Below, in pieces: positions 20,956-29,441 of a DNA stretch of 64,000 nt. The number at the start of each line of letters is the position of its first letter. The first letter of the stretch is position 1. The notes beneath the pieces were generated by a model that saw nothing but the letters and a program-made list of their open reading frames with translations, did no database searches and was not told the DNA's origin. The stretch comes from Pseudomonas fluvialis (GTDB lineage Bacteria; Pseudomonadota; Gammaproteobacteria; Pseudomonadales; Pseudomonadaceae), in contig NZ_JACHLL010000001.1 in the NCBI RefSeq assembly GCF_014207935.1, forward strand, positions 1-64,000, in the 5' to 3' direction. The translations under genes and the position numbers were made by a program.

Positions 20956-21545
20956 CGGTTGACGAAGATCAGCACGGCGCTGACCGGCACCGCGGAGTTG
21001 ATATGGCTGAGATTGGCCAGCTGGCGCAGTTTCTCCAGGCCGGGCAGCAGGTCATAGTCCTCGGCCTGCAGCACCAGCGGCGCCAGGGTGACGACCTGAA
21101 AACGCTGTTCATCCAGACGGGTGACCAGCAGCTCGACCAGATGATCGCTGGCCTGGCCATGCAGTTTGACGGTCAGCGGTACGGTCAATTCCAGCTGGGC
21201 GCCGGGCGCCAGATTGAGCAGGGACGGCAGATCCAGGCGGGTGCCGATCAGCGCCAGCGGGAAGCGGGTGATCTCGAACAGGTCCTTGCGCAGCAGCTCA
21301 TCGCGCTTGGGGATTCCCGAGCTGACCGACTCCAGCTCAACCCGCAGCTGCGCCTGGCCGTCGGCCTCGACCTCACCCTTGAGCCCGAGGAAGCGGCTGA
21401 CCTCGGCCCGACTGCCGGACTTGCTGGAAACGAAACTAACCCGCGACGACTCGCCATCCAGCACCCAGTCGGCACGCGCCACACTGACCACGCTCAGGGC
21501 GCACAGCGCCAGCACTACTCGCAACATCACAGGGCTTCGCAACAT
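20952..21545 (-). CDS. YceI family periplasmic protein
   Basis: About 197 residues from ATG 21545, chosen because GGAG lies seven bases upstream; ATG 21527 would also leave a complete signal peptide. The N-terminus MLRVVLALCALSVVSVARA is a Sec signal. The mature part is a YceI-type lipocalin-like barrel (DWVLDGESSRVSFVSSK, ITRFPLALIG) that binds isoprenoid or amphiphilic ligands in homologues. It is directly upstream of, and coupled to, the PLD-family gene. Confidence 0.85.
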   Translation of the reverse strand: MLRSPVMLRVVLALCALSVVSVARADWVLDGESSRVSFVSSKSGSRAEVSRFLGLKGEVEADGQAQLRVELESVSSGIPKRDELLRKDLFEITRFPLALIGTRLDLPSLLNLAPGAQLELTVPLTVKLHGQASDHLVELLVTRLDEQRFQVVTLAPLVLQAEDYDLLPGLEKLRQLANLSHINSAVPVSAVLIFVNR

Positions 21546-21607
21546 GACAGGACTCCACAACAGACGGGGCGAACGATAGCCCGCCGCCCCGCTCTTGGGA
21601 ACCTCAA

Positions 21608-21919
21608 TCACTCCAGCTGACAGCCCTGGCGCACATCCAGCCAGCGCGCACTGTGGCTGCGTCCCAGGCCTTCGGCGGTGACACGTTTGTTGGTGGTGTC
21701 ATCGAGAAAGCGCGTGAGTGGCAGCCACTGTTTCACGTAGCCAGCGCAATACGGCGCCGGGTTGTCCATCACGTAGCGGCAGGAGCAGTACTCCTTGGCC
21801 GAGTAGGCGCCGATGATGTCGGGGAAGGCCTGCAGGTGAGCGCGGTTGTGCCACGCCAGCGTGGCCAGCACCATGGCGATCAGCGCCAGAGCCAGGCGCA
21901 GCGGATGACGACGGATCAT
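21608..21919 (-). CDS. Small hypothetical membrane-anchored protein
   Basis: 103 residues. An N-terminal helix (about 7-25, LRLALALIAMVLATLAW) would anchor or export it; the remainder has a cysteine cluster (YCSCRYVMDNPAPYC) likely to form disulfides in the periplasm. Start ATG 21919 overlaps the stop of the upstream serine hydrolase by four bases (ATGA), so the two are co-translated. I do not recognise a family. The coupling suggests a role linked to the serine hydrolase. Confidence 0.75.
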   Translation of the reverse strand: MIRRHPLRLALALIAMVLATLAWHNRAHLQAFPDIIGAYSAKEYCSCRYVMDNPAPYCAGYVKQWLPLTRFLDDTTNKRVTAEGLGRSHSARWLDVRQGCQLE

Positions 21920-23037
21920 GGCTGCACCTCCGGCGCGGCAAAGGCGGCCAGCGCCCGCTTGAGAAATTCGTTGTGCTGATAGGTCTTGTCGCGGTCATCG
22001 GCGTAGCGCACCACCACCAGTTTCTGCTCCGGCAGCACGTACAGGCCCTGGCCCCAGTGACCGAGCGCGGCGAAGGTGGATTCCGGGGCATCGGCCCAGG
22101 GCTTGTTCGCCTTGGCCAGATGGCGGTTGAGCCACCAGTGCCCGCCGGGCACCGCTTCGCCGGGTTTGGCCGGATCGGCCTGGTAGTTGGCGAACGGGGT
22201 CAGATTGAACTCGACCCAGGCCGTGGGCAGCAGTTGCTGCTGGCCCCAGCGGCCACCGCGCTGCATCAGCAGGCCAACGCGGGCCAGGTCGCGGGCCGTC
22301 ATGTAGGCATAGGAGGAACCGACAAAGGTGCCACTGGCATCGCGTTCCCACACCGCCGAGGTGATCCCCAGCGGCTGGAACACCGCCTGCCAGGGGTAGT
22401 CGGCATAGGCCGGTGCGCCGACCATCTGCTTGAGCGCGGCGGCCAGCACATTGCTGTCGCCACTGGAGTAGCGAAAACGCGTGCCCGGCACCGCGTCCAG
22501 CGGGTGCTCGGCCACGAAGCGGGCCATGTCGCCACGGCCACGGGTATAGAGCATGGCCACCACCGAGGAACGCAGCGGCGCGTACTCGTAGTCTTCTTGC
22601 CAGGCCAGGCCGGAGGCCCAGTTCAGCAGATGGCCGAGTTTGACCGAAGGGTGCCCCTGGAACGCCGGGTAATACTGCGCCACCGGCTCATCCAGCTTGA
22701 AGCGGCCTTCGCCATAGGCCACGCCAAGGGCCGTCGCCAGCAGGCTCTTGCTCATCGACCAGGTCAGGTGTGGCGTGCTGACCTTGGTCGGCCCGGCATA
22801 ACGTTCGTAGATCAGCTCGCCATCGCGGATCACCACCACGGCATCGCTGCGGATGCCCTGGCGAGTGCCATCGTCCCGCGCGGGAAAGGCATAGGTTTCG
22901 AATTCGCTGAGCGCGGCGCTGGGCGCTACGGGACGGGAGGCCCAGTCACGCTCAGGCCAGGTTTCGCCCCAGCTAGCCGCGGCAGGCAGCAACAGAACGC
23001 CGACACAGAGCAGGCGACGCAAAACGGGAATGGGCAT
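21916..23037 (-). CDS. Serine hydrolase, beta-lactamase class C-like
   Basis: 373-residue exported hydrolase. The signal peptide (1-24, LLCVGVLLLPAAASWG) leads to a beta-lactamase/transpeptidase fold. Catalytic SxxK is Ser94-Met-Ser-Lys97 (WSMSKSLL); the YxS/N position is occupied by the YSSGDSN segment near 190, and the third motif by HWGQG near 340. This pattern is typical of class C-like esterases such as 6-aminohexanoate-dimer hydrolase relatives, not true beta-lactamases. It leads a unit with the small Cys-rich protein. Confidence 0.87.
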   Translation of the reverse strand: MPIPVLRRLLCVGVLLLPAAASWGETWPERDWASRPVAPSAALSEFETYAFPARDDGTRQGIRSDAVVVIRDGELIYERYAGPTKVSTPHLTWSMSKSLLATALGVAYGEGRFKLDEPVAQYYPAFQGHPSVKLGHLLNWASGLAWQEDYEYAPLRSSVVAMLYTRGRGDMARFVAEHPLDAVPGTRFRYSSGDSNVLAAALKQMVGAPAYADYPWQAVFQPLGITSAVWERDASGTFVGSSYAYMTARDLARVGLLMQRGGRWGQQQLLPTAWVEFNLTPFANYQADPAKPGEAVPGGHWWLNRHLAKANKPWADAPESTFAALGHWGQGLYVLPEQKLVVVRYADDRDKTYQHNEFLKRALAAFAAPEVQP

Positions 23038-23139
23038 TGGCAGGCCTCTTGTTGTTTAAGTCTACGCACCCTAGCACGGGCCAGAAGACCTGCCATAGCG
23101 CCAAAACCGCCAGCCTGGCGGCGGCTTTGGCGCGACTCG

Positions 23140-23925
23140 TCATTTGGGCAGTTGGTAGTCCTCGGCCCCGAGCAGGTCGATGCCGCATTCGAGGTTCTCG
23201 ATCCAGTCGAGGAAGGCGCCGATCATCTGCGGGCCGACAAAGGGCCGGCCGTGCTGCGGCACGATCATCGCCACGTCCATGCCACGCACCATCTGCGCCC
23301 ACAGCCGGCAGACCTTGTTGCTCGCCATGTAGCGACGGTGGAAGCCTTCCATGCTCGGCAGGTGGGCGGCAAAGTCGCGCACCGGGCTGGCATCATCGAC
23401 CAGCGAAGCACCCATGTCGCCGGAGAACAGAATCTTGCTCACCGGGTCATAGATCTGGAAGTTGCCCACCGAGTGCAGGAAGTGCGCCGGCACCGCCTTG
23501 AGCTGGCACTTGCCCAGCGTAATCGACTGGCCGCGGTCGGGCAGCGCGATGATGCGGTCGTAGGTGTTGATGCCGTGGCTGAGCGCCAGGTAGCTGGCCG
23601 TCAGGTGTGGCAGGAAGCGCGCCCACAGCTTGGAGCAGATCACCTTGGCGCGGGTATGCAGCAGCCACTTGTCCAGCGAGGCGATGATGTCCGGGTCCTG
23701 GTGCGAGGCGAAGATGTAGGTCAGATCCTGCACCGCGATGTGCTTGGACAGCTCCAGCGACAGCGGTGTATAGGTCAGGTCGCCGCCCGGATCGAGCAGC
23801 AAGTATTGCTCGTTGTCGGTGATCAGGAACTGGTTGGACTGCACGCCCTCGCCGCTGACCAGGTCATCGAACATCAGGCATTGGTGGCTGCCGTTATCGA
23901 ACAGCACGATGGGTTCACGGCGCAT
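23140..23925 (-). CDS. Metallo-beta-lactamase fold protein of the ODP (oxygen-binding di-iron) type
   Basis: 261 residues from ATG 23925, which has GGAGG five bases upstream. The fold has the flavodiiron-type metal site in the form SHQDPDI (His75-Gln-Asp77-Pro-Asp79), i.e. HxDxD where flavodiiron proteins have HxExD. Further ligands are HFLHSVGNF, SGDMG and PQHGRP. No flavodoxin or rubredoxin domain follows, so any electron partner is separate. Possible roles are O2, NO or peroxide sensing or reduction; none is established by sequence. Confidence 0.82.
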   Translation of the reverse strand: MRREPIVLFDNGSHQCLMFDDLVSGEGVQSNQFLITDNEQYLLLDPGGDLTYTPLSLELSKHIAVQDLTYIFASHQDPDIIASLDKWLLHTRAKVICSKLWARFLPHLTASYLALSHGINTYDRIIALPDRGQSITLGKCQLKAVPAHFLHSVGNFQIYDPVSKILFSGDMGASLVDDASPVRDFAAHLPSMEGFHRRYMASNKVCRLWAQMVRGMDVAMIVPQHGRPFVGPQMIGAFLDWIENLECGIDLLGAEDYQLPK

Positions 23926-23978
23926 GGCCACCTCCGGGGTTTCAGGGGGCGCCAGTTAAGCCGTTTGCCGCCGCGCGC

Positions 23979-24872
23979 TCACTGACCTGCATCAACCGCC
24001 AGCGTCGCCAGTGCATTGCTCAGACGTTTGGCGCGGGCCGCACCGGCCACGCCGAGCAGGCTGCGGTCGCGCTGCCACAGCTCGCGCCACTCCGCCGGGC
24101 CCGCCGCAAAGGCCTGATCCAGATCGCCGCTCAGTTGCTGCCACTGTTCGAACAGACCGGCCAGCAACAGATGAGCCGCCGCCGAACCGGCCGGCTGACG
24201 GGCCACTTCGGCCGCTCCGGCGAGTACCGCCAGCAGGCGCAAACGCAGGCTCAGCGGCCAGCCGCTGTCACGCCCCACGCCATACAGCCAGGCGGTGAAG
24301 GCCGCCAGCACATGGACATCCTCCAGCGTGCGGAAGGGTTTCACGTAATCGCTCCAGCCATCGCCGGCCAGCCGCTCGCAGGACGCCTCACTCAGCAGCA
24401 GCCGGGCATGGCCGATATCGGGCATCAGCTTGAGCGGCGGCAGCGCCTCGACCTGCACGCCCGGATCGCCATTGCGCACCACCAGCAGGGCGACCTGCGG
24501 TTTCTCCCCGGCACCCTCCTCGCGAGCCGCCACCAGCAGCCAGTCGGCGGCCTCGGCGGCGGTGACGAAATCCTTGCGCCCGCTGACCTGCAAATCCGCC
24601 ACCCGGCACTGCAGATCGGCCGGCCGCACGCTGCGCTGCTCGGTGACGCACAGCGCCCCCAGACTCAGCGGTGCCGAGGGCCAGAGCATGCGCAGCGCCG
24701 CCTGGTAACCGGCCAGGAAGGCCAGCCCCGGCGTCGCCGCCCGGCAGCCGCCACGCACCGCCAGCTCGAACGGCGCCGCCTCCGGACAGGCCGCCAGCAG
24801 GCTGGCGTACCAGTCTTCGAGGCGCGCGTCGGGCTGGCGTTCGGCGGACTCCAGCAGGCGGGTCCAGGGCAT
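23979..24872 (-). CDS. Acyl-CoA dehydrogenase-like protein
   Basis: About 297 residues, shorter than the usual 380-400 of acyl-CoA dehydrogenases. It retains a beta-domain-like region (about 85-170, VADLQVSGRKDFVTAAEAADWLL) and a C-terminal helical bundle, but the catalytic glutamate and FAD-binding signatures are not obvious. ATG 24872 has GAGGAG seven bases upstream. It is divergent from olsB. It may be a degenerate flavoprotein or an acyl-binding relative. Activity uncertain. Confidence 0.7.
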   Translation of the reverse strand: MPWTRLLESAERQPDARLEDWYASLLAACPEAAPFELAVRGGCRAATPGLAFLAGYQAALRMLWPSAPLSLGALCVTEQRSVRPADLQCRVADLQVSGRKDFVTAAEAADWLLVAAREEGAGEKPQVALLVVRNGDPGVQVEALPPLKLMPDIGHARLLLSEASCERLAGDGWSDYVKPFRTLEDVHVLAAFTAWLYGVGRDSGWPLSLRLRLLAVLAGAAEVARQPAGSAAAHLLLAGLFEQWQQLSGDLDQAFAAGPAEWRELWQRDRSLLGVAGAARAKRLSNALATLAVDAGQ

Positions 24873-24910
24873 GGCAATTCTCCTCGTGCATGTCATTCAA
24901 GCGTCGCCGA

Positions 24911-24945
24911 ACTGTCACACGGGTGACACCGGCACTCCATAGCCT
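24911..24945 (+). promoter_or_regulatory. Candidate olsB promoter/operator
   Basis: A dyad CTGTCAC-acgg-GTGACAC is followed eight bases on by CATAGC, a possible -10. The first half resembles half a PHO box (CTGTCAT) and olsBA is phosphate-regulated in P. aeruginosa, but the second half is inverted, not a direct repeat. Treat as a candidate only. Confidence 0.35.
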
Positions 24946-25007
24946 GAGCTTGCACAACAAGATCGACCGGCCGCAAGCCCGCTGCCGCCGGCACCCGGAG
25001 AATCGCC

Positions 25008-25781
25008 ATGTCCCAGATCGTGCTCAGCAGTGACAAACCCCTGATTGCCCCGCGTCAGCCCCGCCGCCTGCAAGCCGAGCGCCTGACCGGCGCCATGGCC
25101 CTGCGCGAAGCCCAGGCGTTGCGCTACCGCGTGTTCAGCCACGAGTTCGCCGCCCGCCTAAAGGGCGCCGAACTGGGCCTGGACATGGACGAGTTCGACC
25201 TGCACTGCCAGCACATCGGCGTGCGCGACCTCAGCAGCGGCGAGCTGGTCGCCACCACCCGCCTGCTCGACCACCAGGCCGCCGCGCGCCTGGGCCGCTT
25301 CTACAGCGAGGAGGAGTTCCACCTCGACGGTCTGAGCCAGCTGCAGGGGCCGATCCTCGAACTGGGCCGCACCTGCGTCGATAGCGCCTACCGCAACGGC
25401 GCCACCATCGCCGTACTGTGGAGCGAGCTGGCCGAGATTCTCAACGAAGGTCATTACCGTTATCTGATGGGCTGCGCCAGCGTGTCCATGCAGGACGGCG
25501 GCCTGCAGGCGCAGATCATCATGCAGCGCCTGCGCGAGCAGCACCTGTGCACCGAGCACCTGCGGGCCGAGCCGAAGAAGCCACTGCCGGGTCTGGACGT
25601 GCTGCCGGACAACCTCAGCGCGGAAATGCCGCCGCTGCTCAAGGCCTACCTGCGCCTGGGTGCCAAGGTCTGCGGCGAGCCCTGCTGGGACGAGGAGTTC
25701 CAGGTCGCCGACCTGTTCATCCTGCTCAAGCGCGACGAGCTTTGTCCGCGCTATGCCCGCCATTTCAAAGCCGCCGTTTGA
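25008..25781 (+). CDS. olsB: L-ornithine N-alpha-acyltransferase OlsB
   Basis: Catalyses the first step of ornithine lipid synthesis, transferring a 3-hydroxyacyl chain from ACP to ornithine. The 257 residues form a GNAT-type acyltransferase of the OlsB/hemolysin-like family: [18 protein letters not shown] near 35-50, [14 protein letters not shown] (about 120-133) in the acyl-donor site, and GCASV. CCGGAG precedes ATG 25008. olsA follows 81 bp later, completing the pathway. Usually induced by phosphate starvation so that ornithine lipids replace phospholipids. Confidence 0.92.
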   Translation: MSQIVLSSDKPLIAPRQPRRLQAERLTGAMALREAQALRYRVFSHEFAARLKGAELGLDMDEFDLHCQHIGVRDLSSGELVATTRLLDHQAAARLGRFYSEEEFHLDGLSQLQGPILELGRTCVDSAYRNGATIAVLWSELAEILNEGHYRYLMGCASVSMQDGGLQAQIIMQRLREQHLCTEHLRAEPKKPLPGLDVLPDNLSAEMPPLLKAYLRLGAKVCGEPCWDEEFQVADLFILLKRDELCPRYARHFKAAV

Positions 25782-25862
25782 TCGGGAAAGGCTACGCCCC
25801 ACTTGCCTGCGTCGCCGGCACTGTGTAGACAGTGCCGGTCTCTTCCTGATGACCCGCGTCCG

Positions 25863-26633
25863 ATGAAAAAACTGCGCCTGTATTTCCGTCTGCTGCGCCT
25901 GTTCGGCGTGGTCCTGCTCGGCACTCTGCTGGCCAGCTGGATCGAGCTGAACGAGCGCCTGCGCCATCGTGATCTGCTGCCACAGCGCCAGCGCCTGACC
26001 CGCTGGTTCCTCGCCCGACTGGCCAACGCCCTGCCGTTTCGCGTGCGGGTTGAAGGCGAGCTGCCGCAACAGCCGATGCTGTGGGTGGCCAACCATATTT
26101 CCTGGAGCGACATCCCGCTGCTCGGCGCCCTGACGCCGCTGTCGTTCCTGTCCAAGGCCGAAGTGCGTGACTGGCCGGTGGCCGGCTGGCTGGCCAACAA
26201 GGCCGGGACCCTGTTCATCCGCCGCGGCTCGGGCGACAGCAGCCAGGTCAACCAGCAACTGGCGGCCCACCTGCAGCAGGAACGTCACCTGCTGATCTTT
26301 CCGGAAGGCACCACCACCGATGGCACGGCCCTGCGCACCTTTCATGGCCGCCTGCTGAGCAGCGCCATCGACAGCGGCGTGCCCCTGCAACCGGTGGCCA
26401 TCCGCTACCTGCGCGACGGCCAGCCATGCCCGATCGCGCCCTGGGTGGGCGACGACGGCATGCTGGATCATCTGTTGCGGATGCTCTCCAGCGACATCGC
26501 CGAAGTGGAGATTCGCCTGCTCAGCCCACTGTCGAGCCAGGACAGCTCGCGCAACCAGCTGGCACGCCAGGCTCAGGAGGCGATTGCCCGGGCGCTATAT
26601 GACGATTTGCAGGACCTGCGCCAGTCAGCCTGA
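25863..26633 (+). CDS. olsA: Lyso-ornithine lipid O-acyltransferase OlsA
   Basis: Second step of ornithine lipid synthesis: O-acylation of lyso-ornithine lipid at the inner membrane. 256 residues with an N-terminal membrane helix (about 8-28) and a PlsC-type domain carrying His78-x4-Asp83 (NHISWSD), GTLFIRR and FPEGT (146-150). The stop codon TGA (26631-26633) coincides with the TGA flank of the MITE-like element that begins at the next base. The last coding codons are intact. Confidence 0.93.
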   Translation: MKKLRLYFRLLRLFGVVLLGTLLASWIELNERLRHRDLLPQRQRLTRWFLARLANALPFRVRVEGELPQQPMLWVANHISWSDIPLLGALTPLSFLSKAEVRDWPVAGWLANKAGTLFIRRGSGDSSQVNQQLAAHLQQERHLLIFPEGTTTDGTALRTFHGRLLSSAIDSGVPLQPVAIRYLRDGQPCPIAPWVGDDGMLDHLLRMLSSDIAEVEIRLLSPLSSQDSSRNQLARQAQEAIARALYDDLQDLRQSA

Positions 26634-26773
26634 GAACCTGTTCAAAGTCTGCTGCGCGTCGGCCAGGCTGTGTTGAAATCGGACTCAGAATGCTCATTTA
26701 CCACTCGTAAACTGCGCTTCTTCGCCCAATTTCGCCTTGCCTGGCTCTAGCTCGCGAGACTTTAAACAGGTTC
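26634..26773. mobile_element. 140-bp MITE-like imperfect palindrome flanked by TGA
   Basis: Terminal inverted repeats of 17 bp match at 16 positions (GAACCTGTTCAAAGTCT at 26634-26650; complement of 26757-26773 is GAACCTGTTTAAAGTCT). The inner arms also pair imperfectly (CCAGGCTGTGTTGAAATCGG against GCCAGGCAAGGCGAAATTGG), so the whole element can fold on itself. It has no coding capacity. TGA is present on both sides (26631-26633, 26774-26776), consistent with a 3-bp target duplication of TNA type, as made by some IS5-family elements. Family assignment is inference. Confidence 0.75.
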
Positions 26774-26799
26774 TGAGACAGCGCTGGAGTTAGCCGCGA

Positions 26800-27612
26800 T
26801 CAGCGGCGGGCGTCGAGCTGCTGCTGCAGGTTGACCACCTGGGCCTGCAGGGTGCTGATGTTGCGGGCCATCTGGGCACGGAAGGCATCGAACTCAGCGG
26901 TACTGCTGCTGGCACTGCGGGTTTCCAGTTCGCTGCGCAGCACCAGCAGGTCCTGCTCCAGACGGCTGATGGCCTGGCTAGGGTTGCCCTGCTTCTTCAG
27001 GGTTTCCACGGCAGCGCTGAGCTGCTTGAGCTGCTCACCCTGCTGAGTCATCCCGGCCAGGGCCTGCTGCAGTTTGCTCTGCTCGGCACCCAGAGTCTTC
27101 ACCTGGGACGCCAACTGATCCGCACTGCCCTGCTGGCTTTTCAGCTCAGTGCTCAACTGTTCCAGACGCTTGCCCTGGCTGGTCTGCTGCACGGCAACGT
27201 TCTGCTGCTGACGACTCACCTCGGCCAGCTTGTTCTCCAGCTGCTTGACCCGCAGCTTGAGGGCCTCGGCCTCGGTGGTGGAGCTGGACTCGGCGGCGAC
27301 TACCTTGCCGGAAATATCCTGCAGGCGCCCGGCGGCATCCTCGCTGATCTTGGCGAAGCTTTCCTGGGTTGCCACCAGTTGCTGCTCCATCAGCACGATC
27401 TGCTGGAAGCTCCACCAGGCCAGGCCGGCCATGGCCATCAGCAGCGCCGCGATCAGCGCCCACAACGGTCCGGTGGAACTGCGGGGCGGGGTGGCCACGG
27501 CGCGCAACGGCTGGCCACGGTCGACGCGCTGCTGCACGAAATCGTCGCGGTCCAGGTCATCGGTTTTCAAGCTGGGCACGGTGTCCAGCTCGTCGAGGGT
27601 GTCGTTGCGCAT
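26800..27612 (-). CDS. Coiled-coil single-pass membrane protein
   Basis: 270 residues: an acidic cytoplasmic N-terminus (1-48, rich in Asp), one transmembrane helix (about 49-70, PLWALIAALLMAMAGLAWW) and a long coiled coil (about 75-265) rich in Gln, Leu, Lys and Ser with heptad spacing. No ATPase motif is present, although relatives have been labelled chromosome-segregation ATPases because of the coiled coil. It would be anchored in the inner membrane with the coil in the periplasm. Function unknown. Confidence 0.8.
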   Translation of the reverse strand: MRNDTLDELDTVPSLKTDDLDRDDFVQQRVDRGQPLRAVATPPRSSTGPLWALIAALLMAMAGLAWWSFQQIVLMEQQLVATQESFAKISEDAAGRLQDISGKVVAAESSSTTEAEALKLRVKQLENKLAEVSRQQQNVAVQQTSQGKRLEQLSTELKSQQGSADQLASQVKTLGAEQSKLQQALAGMTQQGEQLKQLSAAVETLKKQGNPSQAISRLEQDLLVLRSELETRSASSSTAEFDAFRAQMARNISTLQAQVVNLQQQLDARR

Positions 27613-27920
27613 GCGAGGCCTTTAAAACAGCAAGAAGTGAGAATGCGCCGCAGTATACCGCCGCCAGCTGTCAGCCTGCAGCGCGGCATCAGCCTGGTGC
27701 AGAGCGCACCGACGAAGTGCAGCCCTCGCGCCAGCCAATCGCCCACACCGCGCGAAATGTGCCCTGCCGCACACTGGTACAGCCTTTGCTTCGCTTTTGC
27801 CGCACTGTCGCGAGACAGAGGAAGGCCGGCAGGATGCCGGTCTGCGTGCCGCGCTGGCCAAGGTTGGCCAGTAGCTCAGGAAGACGCGGCCAAGCCGTCG
27901 GATCAAAGGGGATAAGACGC
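27613..27920. other. Intergenic region between divergent genes 26800-27612 and 27921-28253
   Basis: 308 bp with promoters expected in both directions. A small CCGGC-aggat-GCCGG hairpin occurs near 27826-27840. I saw no clear promoter pair, small gene or repeat. Confidence 0.45.
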
Positions 27921-28253
27921 ATGGAAATCAACAAAGCCCTGGTGGACTGCATGCAGACCCTGCGCCGTCGCCTGCGGAGCGAGATGGGCGTGGATATCCG
28001 CCTCAGCCAGCCCGATGCCATCGCCGCGATGCTCGCCGCCTGCCTGCGCACGCACGATGACACCACCCGCCAGCTGGGTCAGCGACTGGCCGAATTGGGC
28101 GGACTGCAACCTGGCAAAGCACAGCCTGCCAAGGTCATCCACCAAGAGCCCGTAGCAGAGAACACGCCGCTGGCCAGTGTCACTATCCCACCGGCGGTTC
28201 AGGCACAAGGCGGCTCGGTACGGATATACCGCGGCCAGCGCGTCTACGCCTGA
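27921..28253 (+). CDS. Small hypothetical protein
   Basis: 110 residues starting MEINKALVDCM, with AAGGGG about ten bases before ATG 27921. The N-terminal half looks helical (TLRRRLRSEMGVDIRLSQPD, then AAMLAACLR and GQRLAELGG). The C-terminal half is Pro/Gln/Val-rich and probably disordered until a final VRIYRGQRVY, which resembles a short SH3-like strand pair. I recognise no family. It ends 37 bp before the convergent epimerase gene. Confidence 0.7.
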   Translation: MEINKALVDCMQTLRRRLRSEMGVDIRLSQPDAIAAMLAACLRTHDDTTRQLGQRLAELGGLQPGKAQPAKVIHQEPVAENTPLASVTIPPAVQAQGGSVRIYRGQRVYA

Positions 28254-28290
28254 AAGCCCGTGCAGAGCAGCGATACCGCATAACGTCGCG

Positions 28291-29283
28291 CTAAGCGCCT
28301 TCGCGGATTCGCCACCAGTCGCAGAATTCGTCCACGGCATCCCATACCTCGGCTTTCGGCTGATAGCCGAGGTATTGCCGGGCCCGGCTGATATCCAGGG
28401 AAAAGTCGCGCGCCATCACATTCACGCCCATGCGAAACAGGCTCGGCTCCGGCTGCCCTGGCAGCAGGCGACAGGTCCACTCGCTGAGCGTGGCCAGGCC
28501 ATAGGCCAGCGGATAGGGAACATGGCGGGTCACCGGCGGCAGATCGAAGCGCGCCAGCACATGGTTGACCACCTGCCACAGTGGCATCGGCGCACCATTG
28601 CTGATGTTGTAGGCCTTGCCCAGGGCCTCGCCACAGGCCAGCAGTGCACTGAACAGCGCATCGTTGAGATTGTGGATGCTGGTGAAATCGACCCGGTTCT
28701 GCCCGTCACCGATGATCGACAGCCGTCCTTTGCGCTGCATTCGGATCAGCCGCGGGAAGATGCTGGTGTCGCCGGCCCCCGTGACGAAACGCGGGCGCAG
28801 CGCCAGCACCTCCAGCCCATGCTGCTGAGCGGCAAATACATGCTGTTCGGCCAGGTACTTGGTCGCCCCATAGTGATCGGAGAAACGCTGTGGCAGCTGC
28901 TCTTCGCGGATGCCCACATGGGACTGGCCATCAAAATAGATCGACGGCGAGGACAGATGCACCAGCCGCCGCACGCCCTCGGTCTGGCAGGCTGCCAGCA
29001 CATTGTCGGTCAGCTGCACATTGCCTTGGTAAAAGCGCTCGTACGGCCCCCACACGCCCACCGCACCGGCGCAATGCACCACCGCTTCCACCCCGGCGCA
29101 GGCCCGGCGGGCCAGCTCGGGATCGGCCAGATCACCCTGGATGAACTCCGCCCCCCGCGCGATCAGCCCGGCCGCCGCGTCGGCCTGACGACCATTGATG
29201 CGCACGCTCAGGCCCTGCTCCAGCGCGAACCGGGCAAAACGCCCACCAATAAAACCACTCGCCCCCGTGACCAGTATCCGCAT
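28291..29283 (-). CDS. NAD-dependent epimerase/dehydratase family protein (3-beta-HSD-like)
   Basis: 330-residue extended short-chain dehydrogenase. The Rossmann glycine motif TGASGFIGG is at residues 6-14, the active-site YGATK (Tyr-x3-Lys) near 138-142 and the catalytic Ser in HLSSPSIYFDG near 113. The layout matches the 3-beta-hydroxysteroid dehydrogenase/OleD-like branch rather than sugar epimerases; the substrate is not deducible. GGAGG precedes ATG 29283. It is convergent with the small hypothetical gene. Confidence 0.87.
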   Translation of the reverse strand: MRILVTGASGFIGGRFARFALEQGLSVRINGRQADAAAGLIARGAEFIQGDLADPELARRACAGVEAVVHCAGAVGVWGPYERFYQGNVQLTDNVLAACQTEGVRRLVHLSSPSIYFDGQSHVGIREEQLPQRFSDHYGATKYLAEQHVFAAQQHGLEVLALRPRFVTGAGDTSIFPRLIRMQRKGRLSIIGDGQNRVDFTSIHNLNDALFSALLACGEALGKAYNISNGAPMPLWQVVNHVLARFDLPPVTRHVPYPLAYGLATLSEWTCRLLPGQPEPSLFRMGVNVMARDFSLDISRARQYLGYQPKAEVWDAVDEFCDWWRIREGA

Positions 29284-29441
29284 GCTGCCTCCGCACTAAG
29301 TTGCCCAGCACTGTATAGCAGGCACACCTGTCCCAGCAGGCCAAGCCAGTGACTCCGCAGCCACCTAGATGTGTTTTAAATCAAACACTCGTGCAATATT
29401 TGCTTCAACTACAATCACAAAAAACCTTCAAGGGGTCCGAG

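Noticed and set aside
21973..23985. 670-codon open frame on the plus strand
   Set aside because: Antisense to the serine hydrolase and ODP genes; composition is that of a high-GC shadow.
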